Shown: one piece after another, positions 26,426 to 34,825 of the stretch | Layout of the letters: every line of letters starts with the position of its first letter | How positions within the stretch are numbered: position 1 is the stretch's first letter | NCBI GenBank assembly: GCA_003240625.1 | Contig: QFMX01000004.1 | Span: 62,001-126,000, forward strand | DNA length: 64,000 nt | Source of the DNA: Sphingomonas taxi | Lineage (GTDB): Bacteria > Pseudomonadota > Alphaproteobacteria > Sphingomonadales > Sphingomonadaceae | Direction: 5' to 3' | Translations under genes and position numbers: made by a program | The notes under the pieces: model-generated | The model's database searches: none | What the model was told of the DNA's origin: nothing | Seen by the model: the letters and a program-made list of their open reading frames with translations, nothing else

Positions 26426-26872
26426 ATGCAGGTCGATTTCTACCACCTAACGAGCCCCCTCGACCGCGTCCTCCCGCGCATCGCCGAGCGCGTTGTCGCA
26501 ACCGGCGGCCGCCTCCTGATCGTCGCCGAACCCCAGGAACAGCGCGTCGCGCTCGACCGCCTGCTCTGGTCCTACGCCCCCGAGAGCTTTCTCCCCCACG
26601 CCCAGGCCGGCGGCAACGAAGATGCAGCGCAACCCATTCTGATCGCGGACGACATACTCGAAACCGCCCCAGCCAATACGGCGCGCAACGTCGCGGTCGT
26701 CGATGGTCGCTGGCGTGACCTGACCCTGACCTTCGACCGCGCCTTCCACATCTTCGACGACGAAGCGATCCGCGAAGCCCGCCTAGCCTGGAAGGCACTC
26801 GCCGACCGCGAGGGCGTCGAACGCCGCTACTGGAAACAGAACGATGCCGGACGCTGGGAACAGGCCGCCTAG
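26426..26872 (+). CDS. holC: DNA polymerase III chi subunit
   Basis: A 148-residue chi subunit (E. coli HolC 147), recognised from VDFYHLTSPLDRVLPRIAER, RLLIVAEPQEQRVALDRLLW and the FDDEAIREARLAWKA region. Chi links the clamp loader to single-strand-binding protein at the fork. The ATG at 26426 follows GGAAGGGGAG, which belongs to the adjoining repeat. The order pepA-holC is also found in E. coli. Confidence 0.9.
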   Translation: MQVDFYHLTSPLDRVLPRIAERVVATGGRLLIVAEPQEQRVALDRLLWSYAPESFLPHAQAGGNEDAAQPILIADDILETAPANTARNVAVVDGRWRDLTLTFDRAFHIFDDEAIREARLAWKALADREGVERRYWKQNDAGRWEQAA

Positions 26873-26945
26873 TTGCATTCGGACCGCCCCGGCTCTAGGG
26901 CGGCGCCACTTTTCCAAAGCTTTATTACAGGAGCCCGTGACCATC

Positions 26946-27368
26946 ATGGCCGCGAACCGTACCTTTTCGATCATCAAGCCCGATGCAACCCGCCGCAACC
27001 TGACCGGTGCGGTCACCAAGATGCTCGAGGAAGCCGGCTTGCGCGTCGTCGCTTCGAAGCGCATCCAGATGACCCGCGAGCAGGCCGAAGGCTTCTACGC
27101 GGTCCACAAGGAGCGTCCGTTCTTCGGCGAACTCGTCTCGTTCATGATCTCCGGCCCGGTCGTCGTCCAGGTTCTCGAAGGCGAGAACGCGATGCAGCGC
27201 AATCGCGACATCATGGGCGCCACCAACCCCGCCAACGCCGAGCCCGGCACGATCCGCAAGGAACTCGCCGAGTCGATCGAAGCCAACACCGTGCACGGGT
27301 CGGATTCGGACGAGAACGCCGAGATCGAGATCGCGTACTTCTTCAAGCCCGAAGAAATCGTCGGCTGA
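26946..27368 (+). CDS. ndk: Nucleoside-diphosphate kinase
   Basis: A 140-residue enzyme transferring phosphate between NTPs and NDPs through a phosphohistidine. The N-terminus is RTFSIIKPDATRRNL and the active-site His117 sits in TVHGSDS. The ATG at 26946 is preceded by AGGAG about 10 bases upstream (GCTTTATTACAGGAGCCCG). The stop overlaps the next gene (TGATG). Confidence 0.97.
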   Translation: MAANRTFSIIKPDATRRNLTGAVTKMLEEAGLRVVASKRIQMTREQAEGFYAVHKERPFFGELVSFMISGPVVVQVLEGENAMQRNRDIMGATNPANAEPGTIRKELAESIEANTVHGSDSDENAEIEIAYFFKPEEIVG

Positions 27369-27886
27369 TGACCTGGCGGTTGCGACGGGCAGGGCCGGGC
27401 GATGCGCCCGCGCTGTCGCTCGTCGCATCCGCCACGTTTCTCGATACCTATGCGACCGTGCTGACGGGGGCGGATATCGTCGCCCACTGCACGATCAAGA
27501 ACAGCATCGCCACGTTCGAGACGTGGCTGGCCGACCCCGCGACGATCGTGACGCTCGCCGAGCACGAACCCGGCCACGCACCGATCGGCTACACCGTGCT
27601 CACGGCACCCGATTTCCCGATCGAACCCGGCCCAGCGGACATAGAACTCCGCCGCATCTACCTTATGAAGCACGCGCAAGGCACCGGCCTCGGCGCTGCC
27701 CTGATGGCCCGCGCCCTCGAAGACGCCGCCGCGGCGGCCCACACTCGCGTCCTGCTAGGCGTATGGGACCAGAATACCCGCGCCCGAGCCTTCTACGAAC
27801 GCCACGGCTTCAAGGTAATCGGCGCCCGGCAGTTCACAGTAGGCACCACCCTCCACGAAGACCCGGTCTACGCCCGGACGGTCTGA
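27368..27886 (+). CDS. GNAT-family N-acetyltransferase
   Basis: A 172-residue GNAT protein. The acetyl-CoA pyrophosphate loop AQGTGLGAALM, the preceding strand (ELRRIYLMK), and the late ARAFYERHGFKVIG motif are intact. The acceptor is unknown (small amine or protein N-terminus). Its ATG overlaps the ndk stop by one base, so it is coupled to ndk, but that does not identify the substrate. Confidence 0.88.
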   Translation: MTWRLRRAGPGDAPALSLVASATFLDTYATVLTGADIVAHCTIKNSIATFETWLADPATIVTLAEHEPGHAPIGYTVLTAPDFPIEPGPADIELRRIYLMKHAQGTGLGAALMARALEDAAAAAHTRVLLGVWDQNTRARAFYERHGFKVIGARQFTVGTTLHEDPVYARTV

Positions 27887-27914
27887 GGAAGGCGTGCACC
27901 AACCCGACAGTGAC

Positions 27915-28015
27915 CACCCCGGCGAAGGCCGGGGCCCATGGGGAACGTCGCTAACGGAGCGCCGCGCGCTGTTACTGCAGCCTTGCCAATTGGGCCCCGG
28001 CCTTCGCCGGGGTGG
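27915..28015. repeat. Perfect 25-base inverted repeat pair (type C)
   Basis: Bases 27915-27939 (starting CCACCCCGGCGAAGGCCGGG) are exactly inverted at 27991-28015, with 51 unrelated bases between. Each arm can also form its own hairpin. It lies between the convergent GNAT and unknown genes. The core GGCGAAGGCC resembles type B, so the two may be related. Confidence 0.9.
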
Positions 28016-28033
28016 TGCAATTGAGCGGCGTGA

Positions 28034-28639
28034 TTACGCGGCCGGCTTCTCTTTCGCCCAGATCGCATCGAGCTTGGCCTGATCCCCGCCACGCTGGCGG
28101 ACCCGGAGACCTTCGAGTTTGAAAGAGCGACCCAGTATCCGGCGGCCATGCGTCTTCCAGATCACATCGTAGATCCCAACTGCCGAGCGGGTCCGGTCGC
28201 CGTCGAAATACTGCACGCTCACCAGCACCGGCAGCCGCCCGGCCCGATCGTCCGAACCACCATCGGTCAGCTTCAGCATCGGCGCCGAGACCCACGAGGC
28301 GTCGATGATCGGCTCGGCCGGCGGCCGCTGCGGCGATACGCCGAGCGCCTTGGGAAACGTGATCGTCACGTCCTGAAGATCGTGCCGCGCATCCTTCAGC
28401 AACAGCGTATCGCCGCCATCCTGCACGATCGCCGAAAGGTCGATCTTGGTCCGCTCGCGCGCGGCACTCGACTGCGCGGCGAGCTTGTCGGCCTCGTTAG
28501 CACGGTGATCCGACCAGTTGGTCCACAACGTCAGCGCGGCGATCAGAACGCCTGCAACCGCCACGACTTCCGCCAACGTCACCCAGCGCCGCCGCGTCGC
28601 CGCAGCCTCGCGCCGTTCGGTCGGAGTCTCGCCGCTCAT
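28034..28639 (-). CDS. Single-pass membrane protein, unknown function
   Basis: A 201-residue protein with a basic N-terminus (about 1-20), one hydrophobic segment (TLAEVVAVAGVLIAALTLW, about 21-40), a charged helical stretch likely to be coiled coil, and a C-terminal beta-rich domain (about 70-190: PVLVSVQYFDGDRTRSAVG, IYDVIWKTHGRRILG). I do not recognise the family. It is the last gene of the minus-strand operon purM-purN-yjbR, overlapping yjbR by 4 bases. Start at 28639 follows that overlap; the frame is open upstream. Confidence 0.7.
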   Translation of the reverse strand: MSGETPTERREAAATRRRWVTLAEVVAVAGVLIAALTLWTNWSDHRANEADKLAAQSSAARERTKIDLSAIVQDGGDTLLLKDARHDLQDVTITFPKALGVSPQRPPAEPIIDASWVSAPMLKLTDGGSDDRAGRLPVLVSVQYFDGDRTRSAVGIYDVIWKTHGRRILGRSFKLEGLRVRQRGGDQAKLDAIWAKEKPAA

Positions 28640-29001
28640 CGACCGCCGGCTTCCAGCAGGCGGGCAGGGGCCGCCAGTTCCCAACTCCGCGCGATCCGGT
28701 CCTCGACCAGCGCCCAGTCCGGATCGCCCGCAAGGTTCACGCCGACCCACCCGGTCGCACCAAGATACGCCGGCCGTGAATACACAGCCGGGTTCGCCTC
28801 GATCAGCATCGCCTGCTCGTCGGCCCCACCCGTCTTCACGCACACCACGGTCAACCCATCGCCATGATGATCCGCCCTAAACTGCGCGAACTGCTTGCCC
28901 GCCACGAAGAACGTCGGCTGCCCATGCGACACCGTCTCTTCGGTCTCCGGCAACGCCAACGCCGCCGCGCGAATGCGGTCGAGAGGGGACAGATCGGTCA
29001 T
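28636..29001 (-). CDS. MmcQ/YjbR-family protein
   Basis: A 121-residue protein of the YjbR fold: an N-terminal helix then LPETEETVSHGQPTFFV, FAQFRADHHGDGLTVVC, and GWVGVNLAGDPDWALVEDRI. The family is annotated as DNA-binding-like by fold; no reliable biochemical function is known. It overlaps purN upstream and the membrane-protein gene downstream by 4 bases each. Confidence 0.85.
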   Translation of the reverse strand: MTDLSPLDRIRAAALALPETEETVSHGQPTFFVAGKQFAQFRADHHGDGLTVVCVKTGGADEQAMLIEANPAVYSRPAYLGATGWVGVNLAGDPDWALVEDRIARSWELAAPARLLEAGGR

Positions 29002-29570
29002 CGCGTCACGAACTCCGCCAAGATCTTGGGATACAGCATATGTTCGGCCGCAAGCACGCGCTCCGCAAGCGCATCCGCATCGTCATCCGCAAGGATCGGC
29101 ACCTCGGCCTGCCCCAGCACCACGCCGCCATCAAGCTCTTCGGTCACGACATGCACCGAGCACCCGCCGGCCGCATCGCCCGCCGCGATTGCCCGCGCGT
29201 GCGTGTCGAGCCCCTTATACTTGGGCAGCAGCGACGGGTGGATGTTGACGATCCGGTCACGCCACGCCGCGACGAAGCCGTCCGACAGCAACCGCATATA
29301 CCCGGCCAGCGCAACGACCTCGACGCCAGCCTCACGCAACGCCGCATCGATCGCCGCCTCGTAAGCAGGCTTCCCTAAACCCTTGGGTGAAAGTGCAAAC
29401 GTCGCCAGACCCTGCGACCGCGCCCATTCGAGCCCAGCCGCATCCGGCTTGTCCGAAGCCACGAGCGCGATCTCATACGGACACTCGGCCGCGCGCGACG
29501 CCCCGACCAGCGCCATCATGTTCGATCCGCGCCCGGAGATCAGCACGCCGACCCGCGTCTTCTCAGCCAT
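28998..29570 (-). CDS. purN: Phosphoribosylglycinamide formyltransferase
   Basis: Folate-dependent GAR transformylase, third step of purine synthesis. A 190-residue protein with RVGVLISGRGSNMMAL at the N-terminus, the catalytic NIHPSLLPKYKG (Asn-His pair) and the later catalytic Asp in VVTEELDGGVVLGQ. I use the ATG at 29570; the frame extends upstream inside purM. It overlaps the purM stop by 8 bases. Confidence 0.96.
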   Translation of the reverse strand: MAEKTRVGVLISGRGSNMMALVGASRAAECPYEIALVASDKPDAAGLEWARSQGLATFALSPKGLGKPAYEAAIDAALREAGVEVVALAGYMRLLSDGFVAAWRDRIVNIHPSLLPKYKGLDTHARAIAAGDAAGGCSVHVVTEELDGGVVLGQAEVPILADDDADALAERVLAAEHMLYPKILAEFVTR

Positions 29571-30678
29571 GCGTCGCGGTCCAGTCCTCGCGCGCGCTCC
29601 ACGTGCCCGCAGACCCGCGAACCGTGCAGCCATGCGCCCCGGTCTCGATCCGCCCGATCGTGAACACCGTCTCGTCCGCCGCCCGAAGCGCCGCAGTAAC
29701 CGCCTCGGCCTCGTCGGCGCTTACGATCGCAACCATGCCGATCCCGCAGTTGAACGTCCGCGCCATCTCCTCGGGCTCGATCGCGCCCTGCGCCTGCAGG
29801 AACGCCATCAACCGCGACTGCTCCCACGCGTCGGCATCGACCACCGCATGCACGCTCTCGGGCAGCACGCGCGGAATGTTCTCGAGCAGACCGCCGCCGG
29901 TGATATGCGCCAGTCCCTTGATCCGCCGCTCGCGCAGCAACGGCAGCAGGCTCGCCACGTAAATGCGAGTCGGCGCCATCAGATGATCGATCAGCAACTT
30001 GTCCTGGTCGAACAGCGCAGGCCGATCGAGCTTCCAACCGCGATCCGTCGCCAGCCGGCGAACCAGCGAGAATCCGTTCGAATGCACCCCCGACGACGCC
30101 AGCCCGAGCATCACGTCGCCCGCCGCGATCTCGCGCCCGGTAAGTACGTTGGTCCGCTCGACTGCACCGACGCAGAAGCCCGCGAGGTCGTAATCGCCGT
30201 CCGCATACATGCCCGGCATCTCGGCGGTCTCGCCACCGATCAACGCGCAACCCGCAGTCTTGCAGCCCTCCGCGATCGACGCGACGACACGCTCGGCGAC
30301 GGCCGCATCGAGCTTCCCGCTCGCATAATAATCGAGGAAGAACAAAGGCTCGGCGCCCTGCACGATCAGGTCGTTGACGCACATCGCGACCAGGTCGACG
30401 CCGACGCCTTCATGGCGATCCCATTCGATCGCCAGCTTCAGCTTGGTGCCGACACCATCGTTCGCCGCGACCAGCAGAGGGTCAACGAACCCTGCCGCCT
30501 TCAGATCGAACATCCCGCCGAACCCGCCAAGATCAGCATCCGCACCCGGCCGTCGCGTCGAGCGCGCCAGCGGCGCGATCGCGCGCACCAACGCATTGCC
30601 TGCGGCGATCGAAACGCCCGCTTGAGCGTAGGTATAGGAGCCCGTGGCGGGAGCGGCGGAGTCTGGCGTATCGGTCAT
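29563..30678 (-). CDS. purM: Phosphoribosylformylglycinamidine cyclo-ligase
   Basis: AIR synthetase, fifth step of purine synthesis (371 residues; E. coli 345). Signatures: SYTYAQAGVSIAAGN, DGVGTKLKLA, CVNDLIVQGAEPLFFLDYYA, GGETAEMPG and HITGGGLLENIPRVLP. The ATG at 30678 matches the family start, with a slightly longer N-terminus. First gene of the purM-purN-yjbR-membrane protein operon, divergent from the DUF2066-like gene with only 61 bases between start codons. Confidence 0.97.
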   Translation of the reverse strand: MTDTPDSAAPATGSYTYAQAGVSIAAGNALVRAIAPLARSTRRPGADADLGGFGGMFDLKAAGFVDPLLVAANDGVGTKLKLAIEWDRHEGVGVDLVAMCVNDLIVQGAEPLFFLDYYASGKLDAAVAERVVASIAEGCKTAGCALIGGETAEMPGMYADGDYDLAGFCVGAVERTNVLTGREIAAGDVMLGLASSGVHSNGFSLVRRLATDRGWKLDRPALFDQDKLLIDHLMAPTRIYVASLLPLLRERRIKGLAHITGGGLLENIPRVLPESVHAVVDADAWEQSRLMAFLQAQGAIEPEEMARTFNCGIGMVAIVSADEAEAVTAALRAADETVFTIGRIETGAHGCTVRGSAGTWSAREDWTATHG

Positions 30679-30739
30679 GATCGGTGCTGCTAGCCACATC
30701 GCGCTTGGATTTCCACGTCTGCTTCGCCAAAAGGCCCGC

Positions 30740-31987
30740 GTGACGCGTATCAAAGCCCTTCCTGCCGCTCTCGTCGGCGCTGCCCTGCTATTCAGCGGCG
30801 GAGCCGTGCTCGCGCAGATCGAGGGCGGCAGCCGAGGCGCAGCCCCGGTCGACAGCGGCAGCGCCTACGAGGTGAGCGGCGTCACCGTCGACGTCGCCGG
30901 CAAGACCACCGACGCCGCGCGCTACGGTGGCTGGCGGCTCGCGCAGCGCAAGGCCTGGGTGCAATTGTCGAACCGGCTCGGCGGCGGCGGTGCCCTGGTT
31001 TCCGATGGCACGCTCGATTCGCTGGTCTCCGGGATCGTCGTCGAGAACGAACAGATCGGCCCGCAGCGCTACATCGCCAAGCTCGGCGTGCTGTTCGACC
31101 GTACCCGCGCCGGGTCGATCCTGGGCGTCTCGACCTATGCCGATCGCTCGCAGCCGATGCTCGTCATCCCGATCCAATATTCGGGCGGCGTCGGCCAAGC
31201 CTTCGAGCAGAGCACGCAGTGGCAGCAGGCCTGGGCGCGCTATCGCACCGGCAACAGCAGCATCGATTACGTCCGTCCCTCCGGCTCGGGTCCCGACGCG
31301 CTCCTGCTCAACGTCGGCCAGACGCAGCGTCCCGGTCGTGGCTGGTGGCGGACGATTCTCGACCAATATGGCGCGAGCGACGTACTGTCTCCGGTTGTGA
31401 AGCTCTATCGCCAATGGCCCGGCGGCCCGGTGATCGGCGTGTTCGAAGCGCGCCACGGCCCCGATAACGACCTGATCGGCCGCTTCACGCTCCGTGTCGG
31501 AACGTCCGACGGCCTGCCGCAGCTGCTCGACACCGGCGTCAAGCGGATCGACGACCTGTATCAGCAGGCGCGCCGCAATGGTTCGCTCCGTGTCGACTAT
31601 AGCCTGTCGCCGCCGCCAACGCCCGAAGCTGCGGTAACCGACGACCTGCCGACCGACGAGACCGCCGACGCCAATATTGCGGCGTTGACCGGCGGCGAGG
31701 GCATCTCGATCACTGTTCAGTTCGACACGCCCGCAGCCACGGCCGTATCGTCGACCGAAGCCGCACTCCGCGCGATCCCGGGCGTCCGCTCGGCGGCTAC
31801 GACCAGCCTCGCGCTCGGCGGCGTCTCGCTGATGCGTGTCGCCTATGATGGTGACCCGGCGGCGCTCAAGACCGCGCTCGAAGCGCGCGGCTACCAGGTT
31901 TTCGGTTCCGGCCAGACGATCCGCATCCGCCGGGTTTCCCAACTTCTTCCGCCGGACCTTCCCGCGGATACCGTGACGACAGGGTGA
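30740..31987 (+). CDS. Exported DUF2066-like protein
   Basis: A 415-residue protein with a signal peptide (ALPAALVGAALLFSGGAVLA) and an N-terminal DUF2066-like region (VDVAGKTTDAARYGGWRLAQ, IGPQRYIAKLGVLFDRTRAG). The C-terminal ferredoxin-like domain (about 325-400, GEGISITVQFDTP to RGYQVFGSGQTIRIRR) resembles a heavy-metal-associated fold but has no CxxC, so metal binding is unlikely. The GTG at 30740 puts the signal peptide at the N-terminus. The order purN-purM/DUF2066/hda also occurs in Pseudomonas, which supports the call. The function is unknown. Confidence 0.7.
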   Translation: MTRIKALPAALVGAALLFSGGAVLAQIEGGSRGAAPVDSGSAYEVSGVTVDVAGKTTDAARYGGWRLAQRKAWVQLSNRLGGGGALVSDGTLDSLVSGIVVENEQIGPQRYIAKLGVLFDRTRAGSILGVSTYADRSQPMLVIPIQYSGGVGQAFEQSTQWQQAWARYRTGNSSIDYVRPSGSGPDALLLNVGQTQRPGRGWWRTILDQYGASDVLSPVVKLYRQWPGGPVIGVFEARHGPDNDLIGRFTLRVGTSDGLPQLLDTGVKRIDDLYQQARRNGSLRVDYSLSPPPTPEAAVTDDLPTDETADANIAALTGGEGISITVQFDTPAATAVSSTEAALRAIPGVRSAATTSLALGGVSLMRVAYDGDPAALKTALEARGYQVFGSGQTIRIRRVSQLLPPDLPADTVTTG

Positions 31988-31998
31988 GCGCGACCAAG

Positions 31999-32643
31999 AT
32001 GACTCAAATCGCGCTGCCACTCGGGTGGCCGGCGGACCCTCGCGACGACGCCTTCCTGGTTACCCCATCCAACTCGCGGGCCGTCCATACGCTGGAGCAT
32101 TGGGCGACCTGGCCCGTCATGACCGCCATCCTCACCGGCCCGCGCAAATCGGGCCGCAGCCTGCTCGCGCGGATCTTCGCGGCGAAAAGCGGCGGTACGA
32201 TCATCGACGATGCCGAGCGCGTGCCCGAGGCGCAGCTGTTCCACGCCTGGAACCGCGCGCAGGAGGAGCACAGGCCACTGCTGATCGTCGCCGATGCAGC
32301 CCCGCCCGAGTGGAAGGTCAAACTCCCCGATCTCCGCTCGCGCCTCGCCGCCAGCCCGATCGCGGCGATCGGCGCGCCCGACGACGAACTCATGCGGCTG
32401 CTCCTGGCGCATCTGTTCGAGCGCCGCAGCCTCGACGCGCGGCCCGATCTGATCGACTGGCTGGCCACCAGAATCGAGCGCAGTCATATTACCGTAACGC
32501 GAACCGTCGATGCGCTCGATCAGGAGGCGATGGAACGTCGCAAGCGCTTGTCCATTCCTCTGGCACGAACCACACTCACCGAGGCCGGGCTGATCCTGCG
32601 GCCACAGCTTGCCCTGGATCTGCCGCTCTTCACGTCACCATAA
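31999..32643 (+). CDS. hda: DnaA-related regulatory inactivator Hda
   Basis: A 214-residue AAA+ protein related to DnaA domains III-IV, without the DNA-binding domain. Its P-loop is GPRKSGRS, with Arg in place of the usual Lys; E. coli Hda also has GRS. Others: TIIDDAERVPEAQLFHAWN, LPDLRSRLAASPIAAIGAPD (sensor-1 region). With the sliding clamp, Hda stimulates DnaA-ATP hydrolysis and prevents re-initiation. The N-terminal QIALPL is a plausible clamp-binding peptide. GTG at 31984, overlapping the upstream stop, is an alternative start. Confidence 0.88.
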   Translation: MTQIALPLGWPADPRDDAFLVTPSNSRAVHTLEHWATWPVMTAILTGPRKSGRSLLARIFAAKSGGTIIDDAERVPEAQLFHAWNRAQEEHRPLLIVADAAPPEWKVKLPDLRSRLAASPIAAIGAPDDELMRLLLAHLFERRSLDARPDLIDWLATRIERSHITVTRTVDALDQEAMERRKRLSIPLARTTLTEAGLILRPQLALDLPLFTSP

Positions 32644-32659
32644 GACCCCAAGAGGACCG

Positions 32660-34825
32660 ATGAACCGTCCAGCGCATATCGTCCGCCAAGCGGAAGACGA
32701 CGACGATCCCATCGGCGCAGAGCCGAACGACCGGTTCTTCAACCGCGAACTCTCCTGGCTGGCGTTCAACCGCCGCGTTCTGGAGGAGGCGTGCAATCCC
32801 GCGCACCCGCTGCTCGAGCGGCTCCGCTTCCTGTCGATCTCGGGCTCGAACCTCGACGAGTTCTTCATGGTCCGCGTCGCCGGCTTGAAGGGCCAGCAGA
32901 CGCAGGACGTCGACCGGCGCTCGGCCGACGGGCTCACCGCGGGCCAACAGCTGACCGCGATCGTCCGCGAGGCCGACGAATTGATGGCGAGCCAGCAGGC
33001 GGTGTGGGGCGACCTGCGCGTGCTGCTCGACGAGGCCGGGTTGTTCGTCCTGCGGCGCGATGCGGTCGAAGGCGAAGCCGACGAGTGGCTCGAAACGCAT
33101 TTCCGCGATCAGATCTTCCCGATCCTGACCCCGCAGGCGCTCGATCCCGCGCATCCGTTCCCGTTCATCCCGAACCGCGGCCTGTCGGTAATCTTCGACC
33201 TCGTCCGCCGTTCGGATAACGAACCGGTCCGCGAACTGGTCATGCTCCCGCACACGATGACGCGGTTCGTTCGCCTCCCCGGCGAGCCCGCGCGCTACAT
33301 CTCGATCGAATCGATCCTCAAGCGGTTCGCACCCGTCCTGTTCCCCGGCTACGAGGTCCTTGCCGCCGCCAGCTTCCGCGTCCTGCGCGACAGCGACATG
33401 GAGATCGAGGAAGAGGCGGAGGACCTCGTCCGCTACTTCGCCAACGCGATCAAGCGCCGCCGCCGTGGCCGCGTGATCCGTCTGGAACTCGAAACCGGCA
33501 TCCCTGACGTGCTCGCCGCGGTCCTCAAGGACGAACTCGGCGGCGCGGACGCGATCATCACCGAGAGCGGCAATCTGCTCGGCATCGTCGACCTCGACGG
33601 GCTGGTCGACGAGGATCGCCCCGACTTGAAGTTCCCGCCGTTCACGCCGCGCTTCCCCGAGCGGATCCGCGAATTCGGCGGCGACTGCTTTGCGGCGATC
33701 AAGGCCAAGGACATCGTCGTCCACCATCCGTACGAGACGTTCGAGGTCGTGCTCGCCTTCCTCAAACAGGCAGCGAATGACCCCGACGTCGTGGCGATCA
33801 AGCAGACGCTCTATCGCGCCGGCAAACAGCCCGCGGTCATCAACGCGCTCATCACCGCGGCCGAGGCCGGCAAGTCCGTCACCGCGGTGGTCGAGCTGAA
33901 GGCACGGTTCGACGAAGAGCAGAACATGGTCTGGGCCTCCGCACTGGAGCGCGCCGGCGTGCAGGTCGTCTACGGCTTCATCGACTGGAAGACGCATGCC
34001 AAAGTGTCGCTGGTCGTCCGCCGCGAAGGCCAGGCATTCCGCACCTACTGCCATTTCGGCACCGGCAATTACCACCCGGTCACCGCCAAGATCTACACCG
34101 ACCTCAGCTTCTTCACCGCCGACGCCGCGGTCGGGCGCGATGCAGCCCAGATGTTCAACTACATCACCGGCTATGTCGAGCCGACCGACATGGCGAAGGT
34201 CAGTCTCAGCCCGCGCGATCTGCGCCAGAATCTGATGAACCTCATCGACGTCGAAATCGCCAACGCACGCGCCGGCAAACAGGCGGGCGTCTGGGCGAAG
34301 ATGAACTCGCTCGTCGACCCCGCGGTGATCGAGAAGCTCTACGAGGCGAGCGGGGCAGGGGTCGAGATCGACCTCATCATCCGCGGCATCTGCTGCCTGC
34401 GCCCCGGCGTGCCTGGGTTGTCCGAGACGATCCGCGTGAAGTCGGTGATCGGCCGGTTCCTCGAGCACAGCCGGATCTGGGCGTTCGGCAACGGCAAGGC
34501 GCTGCCCAATGACGGCGCCAAGCTGTTCATCTCGTCGGCCGACTGGATGCCGCGCAACTTCGACCGCCGCGTCGAGTATATGCTGCCGATCCTCAACCCG
34601 ACCGTCCACGACCAGATCCTCGATCAGGTGATGGTCGCGAACCTGATCGACAACGAGCAGAGTTGGGAGCTAGGCCCCGACGGCGAATATACCCGCGTCG
34701 ATCCCGGCGACCGCCCGTTCAACCTGCATCGGTATTTCATGACCAACCCGTCTCTTTCCGGCCGCGGCGCCTCGCTTGCGACCAGCAACGCCGTGCCGAC
34801 TCTGTCGCTTCGGCGAAAACGATGA
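32660..34825 (+). CDS. ppk1: Polyphosphate kinase 1
   Basis: A 721-residue enzyme that reversibly makes inorganic polyphosphate from ATP. The N-terminal domain opens with RFFNRELSWLAFNRRVLEEA. The phosphohistidine motif CHFGTGNYHP has His465 in the position of E. coli His435, and the second conserved His603 is in LEHSRIWAFGNG. AGAGGA lies just before the ATG at 32660. The stop overlaps the ppx start (ATGA), coupling synthesis and breakdown enzymes. Confidence 0.97.
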   Translation: MNRPAHIVRQAEDDDDPIGAEPNDRFFNRELSWLAFNRRVLEEACNPAHPLLERLRFLSISGSNLDEFFMVRVAGLKGQQTQDVDRRSADGLTAGQQLTAIVREADELMASQQAVWGDLRVLLDEAGLFVLRRDAVEGEADEWLETHFRDQIFPILTPQALDPAHPFPFIPNRGLSVIFDLVRRSDNEPVRELVMLPHTMTRFVRLPGEPARYISIESILKRFAPVLFPGYEVLAAASFRVLRDSDMEIEEEAEDLVRYFANAIKRRRRGRVIRLELETGIPDVLAAVLKDELGGADAIITESGNLLGIVDLDGLVDEDRPDLKFPPFTPRFPERIREFGGDCFAAIKAKDIVVHHPYETFEVVLAFLKQAANDPDVVAIKQTLYRAGKQPAVINALITAAEAGKSVTAVVELKARFDEEQNMVWASALERAGVQVVYGFIDWKTHAKVSLVVRREGQAFRTYCHFGTGNYHPVTAKIYTDLSFFTADAAVGRDAAQMFNYITGYVEPTDMAKVSLSPRDLRQNLMNLIDVEIANARAGKQAGVWAKMNSLVDPAVIEKLYEASGAGVEIDLIIRGICCLRPGVPGLSETIRVKSVIGRFLEHSRIWAFGNGKALPNDGAKLFISSADWMPRNFDRRVEYMLPILNPTVHDQILDQVMVANLIDNEQSWELGPDGEYTRVDPGDRPFNLHRYFMTNPSLSGRGASLATSNAVPTLSLRRKR

